NCBI RefSeq assembly: GCF_014905175.1
Contig: NC_057792.1
Span: 7,750,001 to 7,814,000 of the forward strand
From: Aphidius gifuensis
Lineage: Eukaryota; Arthropoda; Insecta; Hymenoptera; Braconidae
Direction: 5' to 3'
Length of the DNA: 64,000 nucleotides
Position numbers and translations under genes: made by a program. Shown here piece by piece: positions 11,060 through 23,169 of this stretch (the stretch's first letter is position 1; every line of letters starts with the position of its first letter). A model generated the notes under the pieces. The model worked only from the letters and a program-made list of their open reading frames with translations. It had not been told where the DNA came from and did not search any database.

Positions 11060-13135
11060 CGATGTCCTTCTATTCGTCAATTCATTTTTTGAAAAAAAAA
11101 AAATCAGACTCGGTGTCCGTGCCTATGGCCAAATTCCTCTCCGGAGAAGGTAGCATCCTTGGAATCTTGGGACCAAATCATCAAGCGCTATTCTATCCTT
11201 TTCAATGGCTGCCCTTGAACACCTGGTTGGCTTCCTTTTCTAATATGTTCATCTGTTGATATTTTACGACTGTTTTTCAAGAAATTTTACGTCACAGTGA
11301 GTCTCAACTAAAATCTTTTCATTTACCCAATCTTTATATCCTTTAAACTTCTTCACTGTAAGCAATCATGATTTCTCTGCCTTTATGTCCCATTTCCTTC
11401 TTTTTTGTTTAGGATAGTGGACCATAACAGATGGACCAAACATTGTAAGATGGTCAGTTTGTGTCTTTTTTTTATGCCAGAGTTCGAAAAGAGTCTTGCT
11501 CTCAATTCAGTTCTGTTGAAACATATGTATTGTAACGAAATTTACTATTTCGTGGGTTCTCGAAATAAATAATCATTAAAAGAGCTTGTTATGGAGTAAT
11601 GAGTTCCGATTATTTATTTGTTATCGCTTGCGTTGTTAATAACTAATAGGAGTTAGTTATTAATAATTAAAAGGATCACTGTGCTAGAAGCTCTCTGGAG
11701 GGCCAAGTCAGTTATACATGACGTCGATTGGGGCGCCTATTCGATGTTTATAACGTGTCTTGGTACGTAAACCTCTTGGCGATGACTTCCACTCCTCCGT
11801 CGAAGAGACGAAATCACCGAAGCTGCGTACGAAGCCTGATCGTAAACCTATCGAACTGCGGGCTAGGAAAGCGTGCTGCGCATGTCCGGAGGCGGTAGGT
11901 AGGAGAGTGCTACCTGAGTGGGGTTAAAGCTCGCAGCAGCTGCAGAGCACTCAACGTCGTCGTGAGACGACACAACTTGTCTGGCTCTCAAACTGGTTCT
12001 CTCGACATCGTTTGGATATCTCGTAAAGGCTCTCTAGGTATCAGAAGTTAAGTCCCGGTGAAACTCTGTCTGAATTTCCAATGACAGTCTAATACTAATG
12101 ATCGCGCTATATGGCTCTCTTATTATAATAATAATTATTATTATATTCTCACTACGCAATGTGTATGTGATGGTTAGACTATCACCACACATAGATGTGT
12201 ATGTGTGAGTTCACGAATGGATTGCTGCAAATAATCACAATAATAATATTGAGATATATTATTATTGCAATCCAACGAATGTGTAAGACCTGGTTACGGA
12301 TGGATCGCTGTATGGTTCCCTATTCAAAATACTTATTGCATAGGTAGAATATTTGCTCCTACACTTATGATACTTGTGACGTCAGTATTTTCCTATAGTA
12401 TAGTCGCAATGTAATATAGGCGTATGTAATACACTATACTTGGTTCACGATAGTTCCTTCAGGTTTGGTTACGTATTTCATAGTCCGATCAGGTTGATCG
12501 CGCCCCTCTACTATTCCTAAGACTGAGTTAGGATCCCGTTATTTTGTTCTTGTTTCTCCTACGGCTTTTCGCTTCCGAGACAACCAACATACCAACGGCT
12601 CCCTCCGGTGATTTAGAGGAGGATGGTCAGAAATCCTCGTTGTTAACCTTGGCCGATAGTTCTCGCCGTGTAGGTCAGAAAATCGGTTACAGTATATACG
12701 TGACAGTGTTGATTGTTTCCACCCACAATTGTATGAATATCAGCGTACGATATTTTTGTTCAGCTTTCTCATTTTAATCTGGTATATACACAACAGTTTT
12801 TTGATGCTTGATACCGAGGTCAAAGGTATTGCATTCCATAATTTATAAATTCAAGACCATTATCAGTTCTCAGACAGCTCAGAAAACATCAAGAAGTTTA
12901 ATAAGTTGGTAAGTGATGGTGCATCCGTTTCGCCACCTACAGGCTACATGTCACTAATATTATTTGTTTGTGTGATTGACGATGCATTTTTCCAACAACA
13001 CAAGGTTCGCAATCTTGTTTTGTCCCTGTTATTGTGATACCAGGGATACGGGAAATCTTTTCATGTGGTCATAGTGTTGATAAGCCAGTCGTCCATGCCA
13101 AGTTTGTTAGACTTTGAATTTCGTTGATTTTTACG
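11060..13135 (-). pseudogene. Ty1/copia polyprotein remnant (integrase), split by a solo LTR
   Basis: Minus-strand reading from 13135 gives IPGITITGTKQDCEPCVVGK (the integrase zinc-finger end), then RTDNGLEFIN and GIKHQKTVVYTPD (integrase core end). At the LTR border it gives RTLIFIQLWVETINT. Beyond the LTR, from 11530 down, it gives VMVHYPKQKRRKWDIKAE and KGYKDWVNEKILVETHCDVKF. These are recognisable copia integrase C-terminal motifs. Frameshifts, stops and deletions are frequent. The pieces are collinear on either side of 11531-12691, so the LTR jumped into an already present copy. Confidence 0.75.
11531..12691 (+). mobile_element. Solo LTR with 4-bp target duplication GTAT
   Basis: It begins TGTAACGAAATTTACT and ends AAATCGGTTACA (TG...CA). 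GTAT lies on both sides (11527-11530 and 12692-12695). The length is 1161 bp with no internal pol. It sits inside the antisense copia remnant. A 5' fragment of the same LTR lies at 17519-17821. Confidence 0.8.
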
Positions 13136-13259
13136 ATGTCAATTATTTATCGTAAAAATATAGAATCGTAATTCGTATAGAATACAATTGTATTTCATTA
13201 AAACTATAAGAAGAAAAACCAAATTCTTTAATCGAGCATTGACTTATTTGAAATTATGT

Positions 13260-13372
13260 ATATTAAATTAATAAATTTTTATCCAGTTCAGGTTAGATCA
13301 AGTCAGATTAAGCCAGATCAAGTCAGATCTGAAATTGTCTAATAATCCTTATCTGACTTGATCTGGATTTTT
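13260..13372. repeat. Short inverted word repeat (AAGTCAGATC)
   Basis: CAAGTCAGATTAAGCCAGATC and its complement CTTATCTGACTTGATCTGG form a small dyad followed by a T-run. It looks like a fragment of a word-arm foldback. A fragment of the AGAACAAG family follows at 13425-13500. Confidence 0.4.
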
Positions 13373-13545
13373 TTTTTTTTTTTTTTAAATGAAGCATTTT
13401 TTTCCGGGATCATTTTTAATTTTAGAACAAGACTTCTTGAAAAAAATCTATTTTGTTGTAATTACTCTTTGTTCATGAATTCACTTCCTGTTCTAACTCA
13501 TGACGCTTAATTATCATTAATTGTTTTTACTGGTTTTCTTTACAG

Positions 13546-16500
13546 ATATTGTACAATTGCAGAATTGTAGATGATGAAGAGCCGACATCAATTCCGAAGG
13601 CGTTTTAGCCTTCAACCATCTTCATCAGTAAAAGAAGAACATGAAGAACCTACTAAGAATGCAATAAGGTATTTTTGCGTTCTTACTGAGATTTGTAAAT
13701 AGCCCAGATTTCTACTGTTAAATTTGTTATAACCATATAACCCTGCATTTCTTTTCTTTCTCGTACTTCCTTTCTCACAATAATCTCTTCCTTTTTTCTT
13801 GTTTTCAAATTTATATAAAGTCCAGATTTTTTCTGTTACGTTCCTGAGTGGAAATCTGGTCAGGCTCGACGGATTTGATATCTGATCCTGATCAAAAATT
13901 GATCAAGTTACCTTATTTCAGAAAGCTTGGTTGAATCCTGATCAGGATTTGATCAAGATATTTTTTTGCGTTCAATTTCAAGTTTACTTGATCAAGATAG
14001 CATCAAGTATCTTGATCACATCCTGATCAAGTGAACCTGGTCAAATCTTGATCAATAAATCATCAAGTTGGATGATTTAAGATAAATAATTTTTTAAAAC
14101 AATTTTCCCTGTTCAAGATAGAATCAAGTGTCTTGATCACATCCTGATCAAGTAAGTCTGGTCAAATCTTCATCGAAAGATCATCAAGTTGGATGATTTA
14201 ATATACATAAGTTTTTCACACAATTGTTCCTGTTGAAGACAACATCAAGTATCCTGCCCTAGCGAAAATGGCGACACCAATCCGACACCAATCCGACAGT
14301 CGGTTTGTGCACTGATCTCATACAAAAACGACACAAAACCGACACACGACTATAAGAATTTCTAAGTCACAAAAATAAATAGTAAAAAGCATTTAAAAAA
14401 TAAAATATTATGTCTAAAAATTTCTAAATAATATTTTTATAATTTAAGACACATTAGAATTTTTTTTAAATAATTTTTATTGAAAAAATTCTGTTTATGT
14501 ATTAAAAGTGAGGTTAGCTGTCAGAATCATCTGTACGACTGTGAGATTTTACAATTCTCACACAATTCCGACACAATTCCGACACACGACTGTAGAATTG
14601 TAAATCCGGTTCCGACACAAATCCGACAGACGTATTTGGTATATTTTATTTTGTATTTAATATAAAAAAGTATTTTATTAATAAAATTTTTTTGTTCAAT
14701 ATTAAAGTTATAATATTTTAATAATTTTAGGCATATTAGATTTTTTGAATAAATTTTGATAAAAATAATTGGAATCGTCTGTGAGAATTTGCAATTCTCA
14801 CACAATTTACATTCCGACACAGACTGTGAGAATTGTAAATCCGACACAATTGACACAACCGACAGACGTACGCGACAGTATATTTTTATATTTTGTATTT
14901 AATAAACATTTATTAATAAAAATTTTGTTTAATATTAAAGTTATATTTTAATAATTGTAGGCATATTAGTTTTTCTTTGAATAAATTTGACAATAATTGG
15001 AAACATGGTCAAATACATGGTTTCATTACAAATTACATTCGAGTTACAAAAATACCAAATACGTGGGAAACTGATTAAATGTATTAGTTTTGAAAAAAAA
15101 GTATTTAAAAAAAAACCTTTCTTAACCTCATAAAAAAACCAAAAAATGATAATTTTCTAATAAAATAATTTAAAAAAAATCTAATATGCCTATAATTATT
15201 AAAAGATTATAATTTTATTATTAAACAAAAATTTTTGCAAATCACAAATTCTCACAGACGATTCCAATTATTCTTTTTATCAAAATTTATTCAAAAAAAA
15301 AAAAATCTAATATGCCTAAAATTATTAAAATATTATAACTTTAATATTGAACAAAAATTTTTATTAATAAAATACTCTTTTTTTATATTAATTACAAAAT
15401 AAAAATATACTGTCGTACGTCTGTCGGATTTGTGTCGGAATTGTGTCGGATTTACAATTCTCACAGTCGTGTGTCGGAATTGTGTCGGAATTGTTGAGGT
15501 AAATCTCACAGTCGTGTACAGATGATTCTGACAGCTAACCTCACTTTTAATACATAAACAGAATTGAGTTTTTTCATTAAAAAAATTATTTTAAAAAAAT
15601 TCTAATGTGTCTTAAATTATAAAAATATTATTTAGAAATTTTTAGACATAATATTTTATTTTTTAAATGCTTCTTACTATTTATTCTTGTGACTTAGAAA
15701 TTCTTATAGTCGTGTGTCGGTTTTGTGTCGTTTTTGTATGAGATCAGTGCACAATCCGACTATCGGCATTTTCGCTAGGGTGATCACATTTTGAACAAGT
15801 AAACCTGGTCAAATTATGATCAACATTTTCTTGTTTTTATCATATTCAAAATGTAGAGCTGATGACAGCTCTGTAGAATATTCCTTTTATTAAATAATTT
15901 ATTCCAATATCTATCCATAATTTTTTATTACGAATTAACAAATAAATACAAAAAAATTATTCCGTATTTTATTAATTAAAATATATATTCACAAATAATT
16001 ATTTAGGAATAATTATTATACTGCACAATTATTTTTTTTCCAATTATTAATCTTGTGAGTGAATGTAAAATATGAAGATTAAAAAACTATTCATTGCATC
16101 GATCGTCCGGTAGCCGAGCGGGCTAAAGCGTGCGTTTAGAATAGTAATCCGTTGTTCGTAGGTTCGATTCCCTCTAGTTGAGCAAATTTACTTAATTATA
16201 TTCTTTGTCTTTCATTTTAGCACATCTATCTCTAACCCTGTTTTAGCGAGTGGTAGGTGTAGAATAGGATTTTGTGTAGGAGTGAGAGAGAGCGACACGA
16301 CACATTTTAGGTTATAAGTTTAAGTATAAGTTTATTGAACTAATTAACGATAAATGTCTGTATATTAAATTGTATATTGATGGTGATTATTGTAGGTCAA
16401 TTATAGTATATAATTGGCCTCAATTACTCTGTTTAATTAACTCTTTTCATTAAACTACAAAATCCTCTTGATAAACCGCTGTATACGGGTGTATGTTTTT

Positions 16501-19500
16501 ATTGCTTGTGTGCCGGCTAGACGCTGAACGTGAACGTAGTTGAAAACAACTAGTCCGAACGTACCCGAGAGAGCCCGTAAAGCCACGATCAAGTTAAGTG
16601 AAACCTCACAAGGCGGCGCTTTCAACGCCTAGTCCGTAAGGTGCTGCCTTTTGACAGCAAGTGGTGATTTATATAATCACTCGCCGAAACAAACTCTATC
16701 CCAGAAATAATAAGTAATTAGCTGATTCAAAAAAAAAAAAAAGAAAATAAAAGTGATTTATAAATAATTTTTTTCTTTCATTTTTTGATAATGTTTCTTG
16801 ATCACTTTTTGATCAAAAATGTTGATCAAGCCTTGATCCATTTTTGCGTTACGTTTTGATCAATTCTTGATCGAGTTGTCTGATCGAAACTTGATCTGAG
16901 ATCAAGTTGCCTGATCAAGTTTTGATCATATCCTGAACTGAATTTCTACTCGGGTTGGTAATAACTCGAGATGAGGGTTTTTATTCGGGATTTATCTTTT
17001 TATTTTGTTATTATCAAATGTCGAACACATGCGTCAAACTACAAACCACTTAATTTTCAGTAATTTTAAGACTTTAATCATTACATTTGTAAGGTGCTAT
17101 TTTTTCACCTTTTACTTTTTAAAATATATTTAAACAAATTGATTCAATGAAGATACAACTCTATTTATATTAATTAAACTGTTTATTAAACATTCAGACT
17201 ATATGATAAATTATCGATTATCGTACAATATATATTTTTAATTATTCATGATGTGTTAAGGCCACGTCACCAAGATGTATTTTTACAAGTTTTATTTTTT
17301 TGGACGCACTCAATGGTGGCCGGACTCGAAGTGGAGTTTTTCTCCATCGTCTTCACGATACACACATTGACACATACACATTCTTAGCATCCAAATTCAA
17401 ATTTCAGGCATCAAGTTTGAAAATTTTCAAGCGCCACGACGACATCAATGTTTTTTTTATTATGAGACTTACCATGCGCGACTTACGAGACACCCTATAT
17501 AATGTTGTACATGTCCATTGTAACGAAATTTATTATTTCGTGGGTTCTCGAAATAAATAATTATTAAAAGAGCTTGTTATAGAGTAAAGAGTTCTTATTA
17601 TTTATTTGTTATCGCCTGCATTGTTAATAACTAATAGGAGTTAGTTATTAATAATTAAAGGAACATTGTGCTAGAGGCTCTGTGGAGGGCCAGGTCAGTT
17701 ATACATGACGTCGAGTGGGGCGCCTATTCGATGTTTATAACGTGACTTGGTACGTAAACCTCTTGGCAATGGCTTCCACTCCTCCGTCGAAGAGACGAAC
17801 TCACCGAAGCTGCGTACGAGAGGTGTTGGCAGGTCGTTTTTGAATGTTCGCCAAACGTGGTTTTTATCCGTACCAAGTATAAGAGCACCTCTTCTTGTAC
17901 TGTGAGTTGGATTGTTGTGAAAATGCTCCAAGATGCGTCTTCACCACCTTTGTCGACGTTAAGTAGCTGCAGTGTAGCTTGGTTGATCGATCGTTCACGA
18001 AGTCTCGGGCGTATATGTGCAGTGCTGCCTGGTGTTCAACCCCATTGGCACGTGCGAGGCACATCAGTATACTGAAGTATTCGATATTATCATACTGCAT
18101 GTCTTTCTTCAGACGATAAATGATAATAATTCTCGACACTCGATTCTGATTAGTCAACTTAAAACGTTAATAACTCAGGCGCAAAGCATCGTAGATCCAA
18201 AATTCAAAAACATTTACTATTTAAAATTTCATGTATAATCTCGTAGTATACCCACCATACGTGACTTCCGATACACCCTGTACAGAAGCTTGTTGAAGGT
18301 TTGAATCCCATATCCAAGTATACAGCACCCGTATACAGAGGATGTTCTCATTAGGGCTTTTTTTTCCGATGGCGGCGCTTCAAAAACTTTTTGTCAGAGT
18401 TCTGTATGAATCGTGTTCTATGACAAGAGAGCAGAGAGCTCATTTTTGTGCTGTCGAGCTGGGGTTCACATCGATGTATATATATTAGGGTGTTTTTTTT
18501 TTTTTTTGATATTTTTTTTTCTCTTCACCCATCTTTATACAAGTTCATACAACTCTAAATCATGCCCAGAAAAAATTTGAACTCAATTGAAAAGGGTGGT
18601 TCAGAGTCATTTGTTTTCCATTTGATTAACATGTTAATACACTTCATTCACTATTTTGATCATGGACTTTATTTTCGACCGTTCAAGTTCACGTTGGTCT
18701 CATTTGATAGAGTATTAAATTCTATAGCATATAATATTCATAGTTTTGATCATTTACAATTAAAAAATATGAAAAATAGGGTATTTTACAACTGAAACAA
18801 AATTGTAAATGATCAAAACTATGAATATTATATGCTATACATACTGAAATACAGCGAACGGTCATTAAGTAAATGAAAATTGTATTCAACAGGCATCATA
18901 TAACATATAAAGATGAATTTTTCTATATATATATACTATTTAGGACAATGATGACAAGAAAGTAAATTTTTTTTTTTAAAATTAATTTGATAAAAATACA
19001 CGTTTATTTTTTTTTAGCACCTAGAATAAAAAAAAATATCTTGTTTAAAACCTAAATTTTTCTAAAAACTGTTGCTCACTCATATATTCAATAGGATCAG
19101 ACGTATTGCGAATATTATTGTTTAACCTCATATTAATTCATCTTAATCTCCCTGGAATATTCATTTTGTCCTTCTCTATTTCTAGAACTCTGACAAAAAG
19201 TTTTTGAAGCGCCGCCATCGGAAAAAAAACCTTAATAAGAACATCTTCTGAATACGGGTGCAGTTTTATGAACTATATATATATAGTTGTATGAACTTTT
19301 ATATAATCGTATATATTAGACCGTTTCAAAAAAAAAAAAAAAATTTTTTTTTTTTTCTCCCACCCCCTAAAATCTTAGTATTCAACAAGACAAACAATCT
19401 ACTATTTTCAATTTTTTTTTTTTTTTTTTTTTTAATGTCGCTCATCGACTTTGAATATTTTCCATTTAAAATACATGTAAGCAGAGTGTTCATTTTATAC

Positions 19501-21836
19501 TTTTGTTCATAACTTCATCAATTTTCAAGCTAGAGATTTTTTGAAACACTGGAAAAAAAAACAGTGTTATTTGTGCAATTTTTTTATAACCGAATAAATG
19601 CTGTCTTTTAAGTGTTTCAAAAAATCATAACTTTCAAAATAATCAATATATTTGAATTCAAGATGATTATTTAGAAAGCTGTATTAAAAAGCTTTAGACA
19701 ATATATCTTATATGCAAATTTTTATTTTTTAATGAATGCTCAGAGGTCTTCGAATAAATAAATTATCGTTTTTTTAGAAAACAACGTTTACAAAGTTTTC
19801 TAGCCGCGAAACAGTTAATTGAAAATTTTTTTTTCAATATGTATTTTAAAGCTTTTTTTTTTACGCTTTCGAATAGTCGTATTTCCAAGTCTCTAGCTTG
19901 AAAATTGATGAAGTTATGAACAAAAGTATAAAATGAACACTCTGCTTACATGTATTTTAAATGGAAAAAAATCCAAAGTCGATGAGCGACATTAAAAAAA
20001 AGCTAGTAGATTGTGGGAAGAAAAAAAATTTTTTTGAAAGGGTCTAGTATATATAGTCGTATAACAAGTCACTGAAATAATCAACTTTTGTACATGATTG
20101 TATACATACCGTTTTTCCCGAGTTATCATACGGATTGATAAGACAAAATCAAAGAAAACATATCTACAGTAAATATAATGTACCATATAATATTTATATT
20201 TTTTTGCAGAAACGAAAGACTTGCAGAGTCAGAAAGTAATGAAAAATCGAATGAACCACCAGCTCGCCATAAAATTGTGGTTATGGGAGCAGCAAGAGTT
20301 GGTAAATCATCAATAATAATGCAATTTTTATATAATACATTCACACCAAAGTATAAAAAAACAGTTGAAGAAATGCATCGTGGTGATTTTAATGTATCTG
20401 GTATACAATTGACACTTGACATACTTGATACATCTGGATCATATGACTTCCCAGCAATGCGTGATTTATCAATTAAATCAGCAGACGCATTTATATTGGT
20501 TTATGATGTTAACGATGAAAGTACATTTGCTGAAGTAAAAACATTACGATCACAAATTATTGCCGCAAAAGGTATTGTACCAATAGTCGTTGTTGGTAAT
20601 AAAGTTGATGTTGCAACTGATGATGATGATGATAGTGGAAGTGAAGTAAGTTCAGTTATACTAAATATATATAGACAATAAATAAATTATATAGAAACAA
20701 CTTCTAGCTATATTGAATTGGTAGTACAGGTTGCTTTTGTAATGCAGACAGTCACACATTCATGACAGCCACGTTATGACTTTACAATCAAATTAAACTA
20801 TGATTTAATTTTTTTTTCATATCCTTTTTTTTTTTTACCGGGACTTTTCCCAGGAGAATACAAGAAAAAACGCCTGATCCTTTAATTATCATATCGTATC
20901 ACCAAATTTCCTCGATACCATCGTATTCTCAGTCATATGCATTATCGTATCGTATCATCTATGTATATGACGATATATTATCGACAATATTCTCGCACTT
21001 TGTTATTCAGCTAGCTTTTAAGCTTCTCAGAAGAAAAGTTACATATTAATTATATAAAATACAAATCTAATTTTCATTTATCATGCATTCAGTTCAAATC
21101 CAGAATAAATATAAATTCCCTAAAAACTATTTATATTAATTAAAATAATTTTTTTTACTATTAGGCCTGCCCAAATTCAGTGTTTCATTATTTAATATTT
21201 TTGTTTTCGTTTTTAGTAATTTACCCGAGTAAAATAATTTCACTCGTTCTTTTTAATCCGGTCAATAAATATTTTTATTTCAGAGACCTTTACCTTCAGA
21301 AAACCTTCGGAGACATTATGTTGATATTTTTTTGGACATAGAGGTCATGAATTTTTTACTTTTTATAATTGATGACTTTTGGAACTCCTTCTTTCAATTT
21401 ATTGAAAAAAATGAATTAATTCGTTGACGATATTATCGAAATTATCGTGACTAAACTATCGCATTGTACCGCATAAATCAATGTCATTATTAATAATATC
21501 AACTTTTTTTTTTGAAATTTTCAGTTTCATGTAAAGACAGAAAGTACACGTGAACTAGTTGAAACCGTATGGGAGAATGGATTTGTTGAAGTATCTGCCA
21601 AAAATAATGAGAATATAATACAAGTATTCAAGGAATTATTGATACAAGCTAAAGTCAAGTATAACCTTAGTCCAGCGTTGCGACGTAGACGACGTCAGTC
21701 TTTACCACCACCCCAGCATCATCATAATAATCCACGTAGTAGTAGTGCTCATGTTCCATCACTCGCACAACTTCAACATCTTCATCAAATACGTGAACGT
21801 TCTGGTAGATCCAGAAATTCTTGCATTTTATCATAA
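13546..21836 (+). CDS. Dexras1/Rhes-type Ras GTPase, three coding exons
   Basis: A small Ras-family GTPase expected to act in membrane-linked signalling. Coding exons: 13571-13668, 20210-20645, 21525-21836, giving 281 aa. The first exon starts after an acceptor TTTACAG at 13545. TAG directly precedes the ATG in frame, which fixes the start. Exon 1 ends in phase 2 (AG) and exon 2 opens with A, restoring the frame. Motifs: GAARVGKSS (P-loop), TVEEMHRGDF (switch I), LDILDTSGSYDFPAMRDLSI (switch II with DTSG for the usual DTAG, as in Dexras1/Rhes), NKVD, VSAK, a C-terminal basic stretch LRRRRRQSLP, and a CaaX box CILS predicting farnesylation. DTSG, the switch I sequence and the long C-tail point to RASD over classical Ras. 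Intron 1 (6541 bp) is almost all mobile DNA. Confidence 0.85.
14257..15780. mobile_element. CCCTAGCGAAAATG foldback (family C), copy 1
   Basis: It starts CCCTAGCGAAAATGGCGAC and ends with the complement GCATTTTCGCTAGGG. The arms of about 700 bp are near-complete inverted copies full of CGACACAATTC/GAATTGTGTCG words. TG flanks both sides, and removing the element restores the family B text ATCCTGATCACAT, so the 2-bp duplication is supported by the empty site. No ORF of interest. Confidence 0.85.
16098..16185 (+). other. tRNA-like module of family B (Ser/Leu-like)
   Basis: GGTAGCCGAGCGGGCTAAAGC is a good type II tRNA A box. GTAGGTTCGATTCCCTC is a good B box. The spacing of about 60 nt would fit a long variable arm. 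The acceptor ends do not pair, so it is not a functional tRNA gene. Confidence 0.55.
16238..16690. mobile_element. Unclassified insertion inside family B copy 1
   Basis: The sequence differs from the surrounding TGATCAAG words and is richer in G+C. A short inverted pair GCGAGTG/CACTCGC lies at its edges. It may be a solo LTR or a small DNA element. No target duplication was established. Confidence 0.3.
17300..17480. repeat. Interspersed repeat shared with 56440-56545
   Basis: AAATTCAAATTTCAGGC followed by CAAGTTTGAAA and CAAGCGCC occurs here and near 56470-56525, together with CAATG and a T-run. Both are in AT-rich noncoding context. Class unknown. Confidence 0.45.
17519..17821 (+). mobile_element. 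Truncated copy of the TGTAACGAAAT LTR
   Basis: It matches the first ~300 bases of the solo LTR at 11531 closely and then stops at GCTGCGTACGA. The sequence after it is unrelated to the LTR. Confidence 0.7.
17822..18160 (-). pseudogene. Possible decayed retroelement coding fragment
   Basis: Two overlapping minus-strand open frames include YFSILMCLARANGVEHQAAL and, in another frame, GALILGTDKNHVWRTFKNDL. The composition is more coding-like than the surroundings, and it abuts the truncated LTR. No family is recognised. Confidence 0.3.
18326..19260. mobile_element. CACCCGTAT-ended inverted-repeat element, 3-bp duplication CAG
   Basis: It starts CACCCGTATACAGAGGATG and ends with the complement CATCTTCTGAATACGGGTG. 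CAG flanks both sides (18323-18325, 19261-19263). The arms include TCCGATGGCGGCGCTTC and CAGAGTTCT. The 3-bp duplication with CAC ends recalls CACTA/Chapaev-like elements, but no transposase is present. A perfect hairpin lies in the middle. Confidence 0.75.
18718..18838. repeat. Perfect hairpin of about 37-bp arms
   Basis: TAGCATATAATATTCATAG and the sequence following it up to CATTTACAATT are repeated exactly in inverted orientation after a loop of about 45 bases. It lies inside the CACCCGTAT element and is probably a small palindromic insertion. Confidence 0.7.
19317..20046. mobile_element. Foldback element TAGACCGTTTC, 8-bp duplication GTATATAT
   Basis: Ends TAGACCGTTTCAAAAAAA and TTTTTTTGAAAGGGTCTA are inverted. 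Arms of about 200 bp match well (for example AAGCAGAGTGTTCATTTTAT and its complement). GTATATAT occurs at 19309-19316 and 20047-20054. The 8-bp duplication suggests hAT or a related class; no transposase is seen. The flank is AT-rich, so part of the match could be chance. Confidence 0.65.
20860..21470. repeat. ATCGTATCGT word repeats in Ras-gene intron 2
   Basis: CATATCGTATCAC, ATTATCGTATCGTATCATC and ACGATATTATCGAAATTATCG occur here. The same vocabulary appears at 58030-58200. The borders are not clear. Confidence 0.4.
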
Positions 21837-22330
21837 ATAATCACTTTTTAATTAAGAAATTTAATAATAATAATTATTATAATAATAAAATTGATTTGTT
21901 ATTTAAGCCAAAAGAAAATATTATTCAACTGTTATGTGAATTAAAAATTTCTATATTCTTAAAAATTAAAATTAGATTACCGTATTACAAATTCAAGATT
22001 TTTATGTGTAACACGAAAGTTCATATATATATATATCAATTATATTGATTTACTTTAAGAAAAAAAATAATTTCTTCAATACATATTTAATATAGAAATT
22101 ACACATCGATCTATCTGAAAAATTCGAAAAAACTATAATTATTTATAGAAATAAAAAATACATTGTTGAAAATGTAAAACATATATAAAAGCATTCTATA
22201 TTTGATTCTAATTAATTGAGTATGCCTACTTAAAATTTTCGTTATATCAATGTATCGTTATCAATCGTATGTTTTTAATAATTATTTAGAATAAAATAAA
22301 AATTAACAGAAAAAAAAATAATTGCAATCT
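21837..22330 (+). other. 3' UTR and AT-rich downstream sequence of the Ras-like gene
   Basis: It follows the TAA at 21834-21836 and has no coding signal. Several AATAAA-like motifs occur, for example near 22290, so transcript 3' ends here are plausible. Confidence 0.35.
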
Positions 22331-22339
22331 TTTTTTAAT

Positions 22340-22970
22340 ATTTCTCAATGAGCTGATTTATTATATCTCTGTTAACGGGATCTTCCATGAAATGTTATTC
22401 TTCTTTTGATACTAAGTGGTACATCAATAACATTACTTACTGACCGGGCAACAGTTTGTAATATACTCGAATAGTTTAACATACCACCTCCTACTTATTC
22501 ACATAGCTATTCTTCACTTGCAATTTTTAATATTTTCAGTACTAATTCTATACCATCACATGTTTTATCGACTCCATAAAATGTACATGTTTTACGGAAT
22601 GATAAATTCCCAATAGTTGTTAATAAACCCGAAAATAATTTATCATTCCACTTCATCTTTTGTTTCCTATAAACATTTTAATCGAAATATAATCAGCAAC
22701 TAAACCTTATTATGTTATCATCATCATCAATCTTATTCATATTTTTTTCAATATTGACATGATCACAATTAGCAGTATTGAAGCTTTTGATATATATTAT
22801 TTATTCCTTGATTTTTTTAGTAGCATCCCTTATTTTTTTTTCTGATTTTGATTCAATTCTAATGTTTTTTGCAATTGATTTATCATTACTGTCACTGATT
22901 TTCTTTTGTTTTTTAAATTCCAATTCCTACTTACACATGGTCATCAACAATGTATCTAGTGACGAGTAAT
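22340..22970 (-). pseudogene. Decayed coding region of unknown family
   Basis: On the minus strand from 22960, pieces such as KKQKKISDSNDKSIAK, then KMKWNDKLFSGLLTTIGNL, then TFYGVDKTCDGIELVLKIL and SVSNVIDVPLSIKRRITF appear in order. A few stops and frame changes interrupt them. The ordered, charged, non-repetitive pieces look like a former exon or intronless gene. The family is not recognised. Confidence 0.35.
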
Positions 22971-23169
22971 ATAAACAATCGAAATTCAGCACAACTCTTT
23001 TTTTGTTTAAATTAATTAAAATAATTTCATTGTTAATCCAAATTTACTATTTTTAATGCATGTTTTTTGACATGATTTATCCATATACCTGAAAGTAAAA
23101 TCAGGCTACATCAAGTATTAAAGGGAGTCCAAAACAGCTCATTACATATAAATATCAATTAAAAATATA

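Larger units (their letters stand above)
13843..16954. mobile_element. CCCGAGTAGAAAT foldback (family B), copy 1, with nested insertions
   Basis: The left end is CCTGAGTGGAAATCTGG. The right end AATTTCTACTCGGG is its inverted partner, with TT on both outer sides. The arms consist of many TGATCAAG/CTTGATCA words. A tRNA-like module lies at 16098-16185. The family C element 14257-15780 and a second foreign block (about 16238-16690) are inserted within it. It lies in intron 1 of the Ras-like gene. Confidence 0.75.

Noticed and set aside
10675..11153. Overlapping open frames at 10.7-11.15 kb as a gene
   Set aside because: They read through the ORF1 end of the non-LTR element, the tRNA-like module and the copia remnant in turn.
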